Shown: positions 1 through 5,648, counted from the first letter of the stretch. The stretch is 8,097 bases of DNA from Pseudomonadota bacterium (GCA_021847385.1 JAJZTV010000084.1:1-8097); one strand, 5' to 3'. A program made the numbers and translations. The notes: generated by a model from the letters alone, not told the origin.

Positions 1-736
1 CCAAGGCAATGTGTAGCCCCAGACTTCGCAACCTGTCGGCATACCGCTCGTAGTCCGCTGCGAAATCGATATAGCGGATTGCGGGGTTGCGAACACCGGA
101 AGTCGGCTGCATCCCCATGACAACCACTTCGACCCTGCCGGCATACTTATCCAAGATCCGACGCAGCACGTTATCCAACAGCGCCATATCGGCCGAATGG
201 GTGCCAGTACCCAGAACGCCGATACGCGTGACGGACGAGGGCATCGCAACTGGCCAGGCGAACAAACGCAAATCGACAAGATTGGGCAAAACGGTAACAT
301 TGCGCGCCACGCCTGCGAGCGAGGCACGCAGCTGTGCGGTGGACACAAATACGGCATTCGCCCTTGCCAGCACCGCGTTCACATAGGGCTGGCTGCGGGC
401 GATATCCCGGTAGTATGGATCGGCCGCAGTCAGTTCCGTGATCGCGTCGTCGATGTCGTATACGACGGGAATGCCAGAGGCAAGTATTTTGTCGAGCAGT
501 TCCGCCGTCTCGGGAATGGGAAAATAGCGCTGAATCAGGACCGCATCGGCGTCCTGCCAGGCATCTTCAACCAAGGCCGGTGGATTTTGCCGCCAATCCA
601 GCCCCCACACCAATTCCCACTCATGTTCCAACAAATCAAAGGGCTGCAGCACGCGAATCCGCGCACAAGCCCAGAGCGGCGCATCTGCGGAATAAACCGC
701 CAGCCTGCGCTTCACCCTCCCCTCGTGAATAGGCAC
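1..736 (-). CDS. Glycosyltransferase (GT4/GT-B-like), 3' end outside window
   Basis: This gene would transfer a sugar from an activated donor to an acceptor; donor and acceptor cannot be read from the sequence. The 245 visible codons begin at a GTG (736-734) preceded by AGGAGA at a normal distance, and the frame is open to the window edge, so the C-terminal donor-binding domain is mostly missing. Visible features are an N-terminal beta-strand start (RLAVYSAD, residues 11-18), a strand-loop VYDIDDA (92-98), VLPNLVD (149-155) and IGVLGTGTHSAD (172-183). The last three match a pattern I know from GT-B enzymes with IPVVYDIDD and IGYxGTPTHxxD motifs. It starts 58 bases after flaF on the same strand and probably belongs to the flagellin operon, so flagellin glycosylation is a reasonable but unproven role; surface polysaccharide synthesis is the alternative. 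I am confident of the family, not of the substrate. Confidence 0.82.
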   Translation of the reverse strand, partial: MPIHEGRVKRRLAVYSADAPLWACARIRVLQPFDLLEHEWELVWGLDWRQNPPALVEDAWQDADAVLIQRYFPIPETAELLDKILASGIPVVYDIDDAITELTAADPYYRDIARSQPYVNAVLARANAVFVSTAQLRASLAGVARNVTVLPNLVDLRLFAWPVAMPSSVTRIGVLGTGTHSADMALLDNVLRRILDKYAGRVEVVVMGMQPTSGVRNPAIRYIDFAADYERYADRLRSLGLHIAL

Positions 737-746
737 CCTATTTCTC

Positions 747-773
747 CTGGATTCCCGCGCTTACGGGCACGAC
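747..773. repeat. Degenerate palindromic repeat between flaF and the glycosyltransferase
   Basis: On the plus strand this begins CTGGATTCCCGC and ends CGGGCACGAC. It resembles, imperfectly, a common dispersed palindrome of proteobacteria (CTGGATTCCCGC, short loop, GCGGGAATGAC). The remaining stem is only about four base pairs (CCCG/CGGG). On the minus strand its edge contributes the CCAGGAG that appears to be the glycosyltransferase ribosome binding site. The match is recalled from memory and could be chance. Confidence 0.3.
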
Positions 774-794
774 ATGGCCGTTTCGCAGCAAATC

Positions 795-1172
795 CTAGCC
801 CGGATCGCCACGCAAACCGGCGGCGATATTTCGATTGACGTTGATGATCAGGTTAAGCTTTTCCGGCGCTGGATAGGCCATCACCTCGAAGATACGCTTA
901 TCCACCAGCGCGCTCAGCACCAACAGATTGGTTTTAATTTCTTCGGGCAAGGGATTGGCCGGATCGGTCAGCTCGGTTTGGAACAAGGCCCATAGTCGCT
1001 GGTTGTAGGTCAGCGCCGTTTCGAGCAGCTGATCTCTTTCCGGGCTATCCCACTTCTGTTGCGCTTCCGCAAGTAACAAAGCCCCCTTACTCAGTGCGGC
1101 GGCCTCGAGTTCCCGGCCAGATGCCGTCGTCTTATCGACTACTTGATAGGCGTTAATGGGATTGCTTGGCAT
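795..1172 (-). CDS. flaF: Flagellar biosynthesis regulator FlaF
   Basis: The 125-residue protein matches the FlaF family along its whole length: NPINAYQ at the N-terminus, ELEAAAL, a W followed by YNQRLWALFQTEL in the middle, LPEEIKTNLL, and the C-terminal NVNRNIAAGLRG. In Caulobacter, FlaF is needed for flagellin synthesis or secretion and works with, or against, FlbT in controlling flagellin mRNA translation. I chose the ATG at 1172 because PSNPINAYQ is the conserved beginning. An in-frame TTG at 1181 would add only three residues. With the ATG start the gene overlaps the end of flbT by 20 bases, so the two are probably translationally coupled; AGGA lies 11 bases upstream, a weak ribosome site. 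Length is normal for the family. The protein is cytoplasmic, with no signal peptide or membrane segment. Confidence 0.93.
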   Translation of the reverse strand: MPSNPINAYQVVDKTTASGRELEAAALSKGALLLAEAQQKWDSPERDQLLETALTYNQRLWALFQTELTDPANPLPEEIKTNLLVLSALVDKRIFEVMAYPAPEKLNLIINVNRNIAAGLRGDPG

Positions 1173-1551
1173 GCTCAACAATATCCTGTTCGTAACGAAT
1201 AAGTTCTTTGGCGGCCTTCAGCGCCTGATAATACTCACGGTTAACGATAAATGCACTAATGCGTTCCAACAAACTCAACGTGCTTGGAGCCGCATCGACA
1301 ACTTCTTTCATCAGCTCGCCAAACGCTTGATGATGTTGGGGCAAATGCCGCTCATCCATGTACATCAACTGAACGGCTAGATAGATACGCTTACAGGGAG
1401 TGTCGGCGGTTTGCTCGGTGAGGATATCGCGTTCCCTGAGCACCGGCACATCATTGAGCACGGTCAAGTGCGTGCGGCTGGAACCGTTGACGATAACGGC
1501 CCCTCCAATGAAGACTTTTTCTCCAGGCTTTAATTCGATGCGCAGTGGCAT
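1153..1551 (-). CDS. flbT: Flagellin mRNA regulator FlbT
   Basis: This 132-residue protein is FlbT, which in Caulobacter binds the 5' leader of flagellin mRNA and lowers its stability or translation until the hook is finished. In other alphaproteobacteria it can act positively. Family features seen are LRIELKPGEKVFIGGAVIVNG (about residues 3-23), the signature VLRERDIL (37-44), TPCKRIYLAVQLMY (51-64) and the C-terminal helix ending YYQALKAAKELIRYE (107-121). Length is as expected. The ATG at 1551 has only GAAGA directly before it and no well-spaced Shine-Dalgarno, so translation may depend on the unknown gene ending 31 bases upstream. The family is best known from Alphaproteobacteria, which is notable because the upstream housekeeping genes look beta/gammaproteobacterial. 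A likely target, the flagellin leader hairpin at 3314-3334, lies in the same operon. Confidence 0.95.
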   Translation of the reverse strand: MPLRIELKPGEKVFIGGAVIVNGSSRTHLTVLNDVPVLRERDILTEQTADTPCKRIYLAVQLMYMDERHLPQHHQAFGELMKEVVDAAPSTLSLLERISAFIVNREYYQALKAAKELIRYEQDIVEHAKQSH

Positions 1552-1582
1552 TCTTCAAGCAGAATCCGCGAATGAAGATTGC

Positions 1583-2374
1583 CTACAATAATGCCTCAAC
1601 GGATGTACGAGCGCTATCGGAATTGAGGATGCCCTGCGAGGTGTTCGCAAGCTGTGTGCGCCCATCCTGGCCGCTGTTGACCGCCTGAGTTTCGCCGGTC
1701 TGGCCAAAGAGCTTGGCCGTCTCTTGATAGAGGGACGCTCGCGCATCTTTCACATACCGCTGCGCATCCTCGACGCGGGCCAAACCCGCCGCAACCGCCG
1801 CATCGCTTGCCTGCGGCGATAGATTGGGCAAATCGAGCCCGCCGGGACCGGCATAGGCCGGCACCGCCTTGATGACGGTGGCCGCGCCATCGCTTGGCGA
1901 ACCGGGCAACTTGATATCGCCCGCGCCCGGCAGCTTCGCCGGATCGCCGATGAGTTGCCCCTGCCATTGATCCTTCGGCGGGTAGGTCAAGGCATCGATC
2001 TGTTTGCGTAAGGAAGTCACCTTGTTCAGCAAGGCAATACGTTCCGGGCTATTGATCGGGTATGGGGGATACAGCTTCTTAACGATGCCTTCCAAGGCAT
2101 CGTGCATTACGCCAAGGCGCGCTTGAATTTCGCCCAAGGCCTGATTCGAATAACGCAATACCGCGCCCACTTGGCTGTATTGCGACTGCTGATTAGCCAG
2201 CTTGGATGCCCCGCTCAGTTGGGCGACATCGCCCACGGCAGCCGTGGCAAAACCGGTAGAAGAGGGCGGCGGCGCAACTTGCGCCGCCGCTCCAGAGATG
2301 GAAGCGAGGGCAGCCTGCGCCCTCTGGTCGTAGACCAGATTGGCAGACTGTAGATCGACTGCTTCGCTCGCCAT
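1583..2374 (-). CDS. Unknown protein of the flagellin operon, flagellin-like helical character
   Basis: I do not recognise this 263-residue protein as a named family. It starts at an ATG nine bases after GGGAG and lies 61 bases after the flagellin stop and 31 bases before flbT, so it is almost certainly co-transcribed with both. There is no signal peptide or membrane segment. Residues 10-30 are an Ala-rich helix, 34-38 a Pro/Ser linker, and 55-130 a long helical pair (QSQYSQVGAVLRYSNQALGEI; SPERIALLNKVTSLRKQIDAL) whose spacing recalls the D1 helices of flagellin and hook-associated proteins. Residues 135-190 are a Pro/Gly/Asp-rich low-complexity linker, and 190-225 another amphipathic helix. 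The C-terminus (LANTSQGILNSDSARTSVEALL, in part) echoes the flagellin ending SAQGILRLF. It could be a minor filament or junction component, a secretion partner or a regulator. The helical and similarity statements are by eye only. Confidence 0.85.
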   Translation of the reverse strand: MASEAVDLQSANLVYDQRAQAALASISGAAAQVAPPPSSTGFATAAVGDVAQLSGASKLANQQSQYSQVGAVLRYSNQALGEIQARLGVMHDALEGIVKKLYPPYPINSPERIALLNKVTSLRKQIDALTYPPKDQWQGQLIGDPAKLPGAGDIKLPGSPSDGAATVIKAVPAYAGPGGLDLPNLSPQASDAAVAAGLARVEDAQRYVKDARASLYQETAKLFGQTGETQAVNSGQDGRTQLANTSQGILNSDSARTSVEALL

Positions 2375-2383
2375 TTTGCTTTT

Positions 2384-2397
2384 CTCCCAACGGGGAG
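2384..2397 (-). promoter_or_regulatory. Hairpin overlapping the ribosome binding site of the unknown flagellar gene
   Basis: In minus-strand RNA, CTCCC (2397-2393) can pair with GGGAG (2388-2384) across a four-base CGUU loop. The 3' arm is also the only good Shine-Dalgarno for the ATG at 2374 (spacer of nine bases). A five-pair, mostly G-C stem could moderate translation of this gene relative to flagellin, which is needed in great excess. It is short, and its effect is unproven. Confidence 0.35.
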
Positions 2398-2435
2398 GCG
2401 GTACAGCTTAGCCCGCACCCCCCGCTTTAGTGGGA

Positions 2436-3287
2436 TTAGAACAGCCTCAAGATACCCTGAGCAGACTGCGAAGAGATGCTCAACGCAGTGATGCCCAACT
2501 GCTGCCGGGTCTGCAGGGTCAGCAAGTTCGCGCCTTCCTGGTTCTGATCGGCCTCAGTCAGCTTCGTCGCACCTTCACGCAGGGTATTCACCGTGTCGTT
2601 AATGAAGGTATTGCGCGACGACAGGATGGTGAGGTTGGACGCCAGGTTGGCCGACTGCGTTTGCAGGGTAGCCAGCGCGGTGTTCAACGTCGCCTCGATC
2701 GTGCTGAGCTGCGCCGAAGTAGAGAAGGTCGCCGAAGTGGTCGTGGCAGCACCAGTGGCCGTACCCGAGGTGATCGCCAGACCGCTGGCCGAGGCGTTGA
2801 AGCCGGTGACCGACAGGGTGGTGGTCGCGTTTTCGTTGAAGTTCACCGACAGCGTGCCACCGGACAGGAAGTTGACGCCCTTGTAGGAAGCGTCGTTAGC
2901 GGTGTTGTTCAACTGACGGATCAGTTCGTTGTAGTTAGATGCGATACCAGTCAGCAGCGAAACGCTGTTGGTGGTGTCGTTCAAGGCAGAGCGGGCCTGG
3001 GTGAGCTGACCGCGAATGCCTTCGATCAAGTCCTTGACGGACGACACACCTTTGTCGGCCTCTTTCACCGTCTGGATGGCCTCACCGATGTTGTCCTTCA
3101 GGGCAGACATCAAGTCCGCACGCTGGGTATGACCGGCGGCTGCGAAAAAGTTGGCGGGGTTGTCCAGGGCGTTGGCCACACGCAAACCCGTCGCTAGACG
3201 ATTCTGCGTCGATCGCAGCACGCTGTCCGTGTTCTGCAAGCTGACCAGGTTCGACTGTAAGGCACTGCTTAGTTGTACGGATGCCAT
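2436..3287 (-). CDS. Flagellin, short alphaproteobacterial type
   Basis: This 283-residue protein is the flagellar filament subunit, exported by the flagellar type III system. The N-terminal D0/D1 region is clear: SLQNTDSVLRSTQNRLATGLRV (17-37, read as motif), then the hallmark ALDNPANFFAAAGHTQRADL (40-59), then EADKGVSSVKDLIEGIRGQL. The DNPxxFFxA form is characteristic of alphaproteobacterial flagellins rather than enterobacterial ones. The middle part (about 143-193) is short and rich in Thr, Ser, Ala and Gly, so there is no large D2/D3 domain; it could accept O-glycans. The C-terminal D1/D0 (195-283) ends SSQSAQGILRLF. The ATG has an excellent AAGGAGA six bases upstream, a leader hairpin at 3314-3334 and a sigma-28 promoter at 3368-3394, so regulation as a late flagellar gene plus post-transcriptional control by the downstream FlbT/FlaF is likely. 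Where other flagellins carry a Toll-like receptor 5 contact (RELAVQ), this one has RGQLTQ. Confidence 0.97.
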   Translation of the reverse strand: MASVQLSSALQSNLVSLQNTDSVLRSTQNRLATGLRVANALDNPANFFAAAGHTQRADLMSALKDNIGEAIQTVKEADKGVSSVKDLIEGIRGQLTQARSALNDTTNSVSLLTGIASNYNELIRQLNNTANDASYKGVNFLSGGTLSVNFNENATTTLSVTGFNASASGLAITSGTATGAATTTSATFSTSAQLSTIEATLNTALATLQTQSANLASNLTILSSRNTFINDTVNTLREGATKLTEADQNQEGANLLTLQTRQQLGITALSISSQSAQGILRLF

Positions 3288-3313
3288 GGTAAATCTCCTT
3301 CTGGGTTAGGGAA

Positions 3314-3334
3314 TCGCAGGACTTCTTCCTGCGA
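3314..3334 (-). promoter_or_regulatory. Flagellin 5' leader hairpin, candidate FlbT-responsive element
   Basis: In the transcribed strand TCGCAGGA (3334-3327) and TCCTGCGA (3321-3314) are perfect reverse complements around a five-base AGAAG loop, with a possible further G-U pair at the base. The stem ends 13 bases before the AAGGAGA of flagellin and lies inside the predicted sigma-28 transcript. There is no U-tract, so it is not a terminator. The Caulobacter fljK leader is the known site of FlbT action, and flbT lies in this same operon; that this stem is the equivalent site is inference. Confidence 0.55.
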
Positions 3335-3367
3335 CGAGCAAGCCAACTCGGCCTGGTCTCGAGATGT

Positions 3368-3394
3368 ATATCGGGTCGCACGGGAAAAACTTTA
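3368..3394 (-). promoter_or_regulatory. Sigma-28 (FliA) promoter of the flagellin operon
   Basis: Reading the minus strand, TAAA (3394-3391) is followed by exactly 15 bases and then CCCGATAT (3375-3368). The sigma-28 consensus is TAAA, 15 bases, GCCGATAA, so six of eight bases match in the -10 part and the spacing is ideal. Transcription would start at about 3360, giving a leader of roughly 70 bases that contains the hairpin and the flagellin ribosome site. This would make the block a late flagellar operon, expressed after hook completion. Confidence 0.75.
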
Positions 3395-3479
3395 GGCTTT
3401 TTTAGCTTACCTGAAAACCCGGCGCGATGAATATATTTTTATTATAAATCAACGAGTTAATGTTATTCTGGGAATACAA

Positions 3480-4268
3480 CTAAGCTGAACAGACCCCGCC
3501 TGGCACCGGCGGCACCGCCTCGTCGCCATAATCCATACAGGCCAGGTTCTTGAGCACGGCCCGCACCCTGCCCATCACCGCCGCCAGGTTGGCCTCGATC
3601 GCGTCGGAGGAAATGCCGCCGGCGCTATCGCCCCGCCCGGCCGCCCAGTTAGCCGACACAGCGATGGCCGCATAGCACAGGCCGATCTCTCGGGCCAAGG
3701 CCGCCTCGGGCATGCCGGTCATGCCGACCATATCGGCGCCGTCACAGGCCAAGCGGTCAATTTCGGCCTTGGTTTCCAAGCGCGGGCCCTGCACGGCGGC
3801 GTAGGTGCCGCCATCCTTAAAGTCTTCATGCGCCCGCTGCAGTGCCGAAACGCAGCGCTCGCGCATCTCCTGGCAATAAGGCCAGGTGAAATCGATATGG
3901 GTGACGGTCTGTTCGCCCGGCACGAAAAAGGTGGTTTCACGGCCATGGGTGTAGTCGATGATCTGGTCCGGCACAGCCAAGCGGCCGGGGTTCATATCGG
4001 CGTGGATACCGCCAACGGTCGCCACCGAAGCCACATGGGTCACGCCCTGCGAATGCAAGGCCCATATATTGGCTCGGTAATTGACCAGATGCGGCGGGAT
4101 GGTGTGACCATAGCCATGCCGAGCCAGAAAAACCACCTTGTGCCCATCGAGGTCGCCGAACATCAACGCGCCGGACGGCTCGCCGTAGGGGGTGCGGATC
4201 ACCTGACGGTGGTTGATATTCAGGCCGGGCAGCTTGGTCAGCCCCGTGCCGCCGATGATTGCGAGCAT
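3480..4268 (-). CDS. mtnP: S-methyl-5'-thioinosine phosphorylase (MtnP/PNP family)
   Basis: This cytoplasmic enzyme phosphorolyses a methylthio-nucleoside to a purine base and 5-methylthioribose 1-phosphate. The 262-residue protein has the family's phosphate-binding start IIGGTGL (4-10), RHGYGHTIPPH (50-60), NYRANIWAL, GGTYAAVQGPRLET (153-166) and MVGMTGMPEA (180-189). The base-specificity segment reads VSANWAAG (204-211), with Asn207 where adenine-specific MTAP enzymes carry Asp. That favours 6-oxopurines, hence methylthioinosine as for the Pseudomonas enzyme. The symbol is that of the family. The ATG at 4268 shares one base with the hpt stop (TAATG) and has AAGGAG well spaced upstream, so translation is coupled; the open frame extends to 4313 but would run into hpt, and MLAIIGGTGL is the normal family start. 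Together with Hpt it would recycle the purine of methylthioadenosine after deamination. The C-terminal VPPVPGGVCSA looks like an unstructured extra. Confidence 0.9.
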   Translation of the reverse strand: MLAIIGGTGLTKLPGLNINHRQVIRTPYGEPSGALMFGDLDGHKVVFLARHGYGHTIPPHLVNYRANIWALHSQGVTHVASVATVGGIHADMNPGRLAVPDQIIDYTHGRETTFFVPGEQTVTHIDFTWPYCQEMRERCVSALQRAHEDFKDGGTYAAVQGPRLETKAEIDRLACDGADMVGMTGMPEAALAREIGLCYAAIAVSANWAAGRGDSAGGISSDAIEANLAAVMGRVRAVLKNLACMDYGDEAVPPVPGGVCSA

Positions 4269-4816
4269 TAGTCTTTCTCCTTCAAGGCGTAGATGGCTGG
4301 GAGGTTGCGCCAAAGACCATGGGCGTCCATGCCCATGCCAAACACGTATCGATTCGGCACCCGTAGGCCGACATAATCGGGGGCCACCGGCTTGTCGTGG
4401 CCCAAGTCTTTTTCGGCTAGCACCGCAATCTCTACCCGAGCCGCGCGCATCTCCAACAATTTTGCCTTGGTTGCGGCCAGGGTATGTCCTTCGTCCAGAA
4501 TGTCGTCCAGCAGCAGCACCATCCTGTGCTCAACGGGTGTACGTGGCATGACCGCCCACTCGATCTCGCCGCCATGCAGGCCGCCGCGGTAGCGGGTGGC
4601 GTGCAGATAATCGAACTCCAGCGGGAAACCCAGGCGCGGCAGCAACTCGCCGGCAAAGATCGCACCGCCGGCCATAACGCAGAGCACCAAGGGAAACTCG
4701 TCGGCCAGGGCGGCGGTGATCTGGCCGGCCAGGCGATCCAAGGCGAGTTCGATCTCGGTCCGGCCGTGCAACAGGTCGGCATCGGCAATCAGCTTCCAGG
4801 CTTCTTGCGTCTTCAT
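4268..4816 (-). CDS. hpt: Hypoxanthine(-guanine) phosphoribosyltransferase
   Basis: The 182-residue enzyme joins PRPP with hypoxanthine (probably also guanine) to give IMP or GMP in purine salvage. The type I PRTase fold is shown by VLCVMAGGAIFAGELL (44-59), HATRYRGG (72-79) and the PRPP-binding loop LLLDDILDEGHTLAA (101-115) with its paired acidic residues. The base-binding hood is AEKDLG (134-139), then VPNRYVFGMGMD (153-164), then WRNLPAIYAL (169-178). The ATG at 4816 lies four bases after the rlmB stop, with GGGGA at a fair distance; the open frame continues upstream only as overlap with rlmB. Its stop overlaps the next gene's start by one base. The neighbouring phosphorylase is predicted to yield hypoxanthine, which is exactly this enzyme's substrate, so the pair is a metabolic as well as a genetic unit. 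Confidence 0.93.
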   Translation of the reverse strand: MKTQEAWKLIADADLLHGRTEIELALDRLAGQITAALADEFPLVLCVMAGGAIFAGELLPRLGFPLEFDYLHATRYRGGLHGGEIEWAVMPRTPVEHRMVLLLDDILDEGHTLAATKAKLLEMRAARVEIAVLAEKDLGHDKPVAPDYVGLRVPNRYVFGMGMDAHGLWRNLPAIYALKEKD

Positions 4817-4820
4817 CGCC

Positions 4821-5555
4821 TCATCCCCGCTGGCGGCGCGCCTCGTACAGGCAGACGCCGGCCGAGACCGAAACGTTGAGACTTTCGACCTGGCCGAACA
4901 TCGGGATGCGGGCCAGGACATCGCAGGTCTCGCGGGTGAGCCGGCGCAGGCCCTCGCCCTCCGCCCCCAGCACCAGGGCGACCGAGCCCTTGAAATCGAC
5001 CTCGGCCATGCTCGCCGTGCCCTCGGCATCGGCGCCGACCACCAGGATGTCGCGTTCCTTCAGCTCGCGCAGGGTACGGGCGAGATTGGTCACGGTGAGG
5101 TAGGGCACGCTCTCGGCCGCCCCGCTCGCCGCCTTGACCGCGGTGGCGTTGAGGCCGGCCGCGCGATCCTTGGGCGCCAGCACGGCATGGGCGCCGAAGG
5201 CGTCGGCCGAGCGCAGGCAAGCGCCCAGGTTGTGCGGGTCGGTGACGCCGTCGAGCACCAACAGCAGGGCCGGCTCGGTCAGGTCCTCGATCACGTCGTC
5301 CAGATGGGTGGCCAGCTTGACCGGGTCGACCTGGGCGACCACGCCCTGGGCGCGGCCGCCCTTGGCCATCTCGTCCACCCGCGCACCCTCGACCTGGACC
5401 AGCTTGACCTTGCGTTCCTCGGCCGCCTTGATCAGGTCGCGCGCCCGCTTGTCGCGCCGGTTCTGGTCGAGATAAATGACGTGGACACCCTCCGGGTGGT
5501 GGCGCAGGCGGGCAAGTATCGAGTGAAAGCCATAGATCTGGGTACGACCGCTCAT
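4821..5555 (-). CDS. rlmB: 23S rRNA (guanosine(2251)-2'-O)-methyltransferase RlmB
   Basis: RlmB uses S-adenosylmethionine to methylate the ribose of G2251 in the peptidyl-transferase P loop of 23S rRNA. The 244-residue protein has an N-terminal L30e-like substrate-binding domain (about 5-77) and a C-terminal SPOUT knot. All three SPOUT motifs are intact: LDGVTDPHNLGACLRSADAFG (101-121, with Asn109 and Arg115), LVLGAEGEGLRRLT (194-207) and IPMFGQVESLNVSVSAG (217-233). The ATG at 5555 has GGAG seven bases upstream and reads MSGRTQIYGFHSILARL, the standard start. Its first bases overlap the stop of a 43-codon remnant that begins at the rnr stop. That remnant starts with a second copy of this gene's 5' end, suggesting the original rlmB start once overlapped the end of rnr. 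The gene itself looks complete and functional. Confidence 0.96.
   Translation of the reverse strand: MSGRTQIYGFHSILARLRHHPEGVHVIYLDQNRRDKRARDLIKAAEERKVKLVQVEGARVDEMAKGGRAQGVVAQVDPVKLATHLDDVIEDLTEPALLLVLDGVTDPHNLGACLRSADAFGAHAVLAPKDRAAGLNATAVKAASGAAESVPYLTVTNLARTLRELKERDILVVGADAEGTASMAEVDFKGSVALVLGAEGEGLRRLTRETCDVLARIPMFGQVESLNVSVSAGVCLYEARRQRG
5521..5555 (-). repeat. Direct repeat, copy 2: genuine rlmB 5' end
   Basis: This copy is the first 35 bases of rlmB and matches 5649-5683 in 27 of 35 positions, 22 of the first 26. In the first nine codons four of the five differences fall in third codon positions, and the fifth changes Thr to Ser. Confidence 0.75.
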
Positions 5556-5589
5556 CGGGCCACTCCATCACAAACAAGTGCTGCCCATG

Positions 5590-5643
5590 GCTTCGGCGTA
5601 AGCTCATATCGGCGCAGCCGATGTGAAGCCCGCGCCAGCGGGC
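5590..5643. repeat. REP-like cluster of three hairpins between rnr and rlmB
   Basis: Three inverted repeats follow each other. The first is GCTT/AAGC at 5590-5603. The second and strongest has a ten-pair stem, including one G-T pair, with arms 5604-5613 and 5617-5626 around GCA. The third is GCCCGC/GCGGGC at 5628-5643 with a GCCA loop. No U-run follows on either strand, so they are not classical terminators. The packing of alternate stems looks like a REP or small palindromic mobile element. Whether it recurs elsewhere in the genome cannot be seen here. Confidence 0.5.
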
Positions 5644-5648
5644 GGCTG

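Noticed and set aside
197..838. Plus-strand open frame of 213 codons at the left edge
   Set aside because: It lies opposite a continuous minus-strand frame with clear glycosyltransferase motifs, and its product has no recognisable features.
2421..2434. CCCGCTTTAGTGGG after the flagellin stop as a terminator
   Set aside because: On the transcribed strand the stem contains an A-C mismatch and no U-run follows; the downstream genes look co-transcribed.
3441..3446. Perfect TATAAT on the minus strand upstream of flagellin
   Set aside because: No acceptable -35 hexamer lies 16-18 bases upstream and the surroundings are AT-rich, so a chance match is likely; kept only as an alternative to the sigma-28 promoter.
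3463..3480. Imperfect inverted repeat right after the phosphorylase stop
   Set aside because: The stem is about seven pairs with a two-base bulge, low in G+C and without an immediate U-run, so I do not call a terminator.
4269..5029. Long N-terminal extensions of the phosphorylase (to 4313) and of hpt (to 5029)
   Set aside because: Both run into the preceding gene in another frame; the family-typical starts MLAIIGGTGL and MKTQEAW have ribosome sites and sit at the gene junctions.
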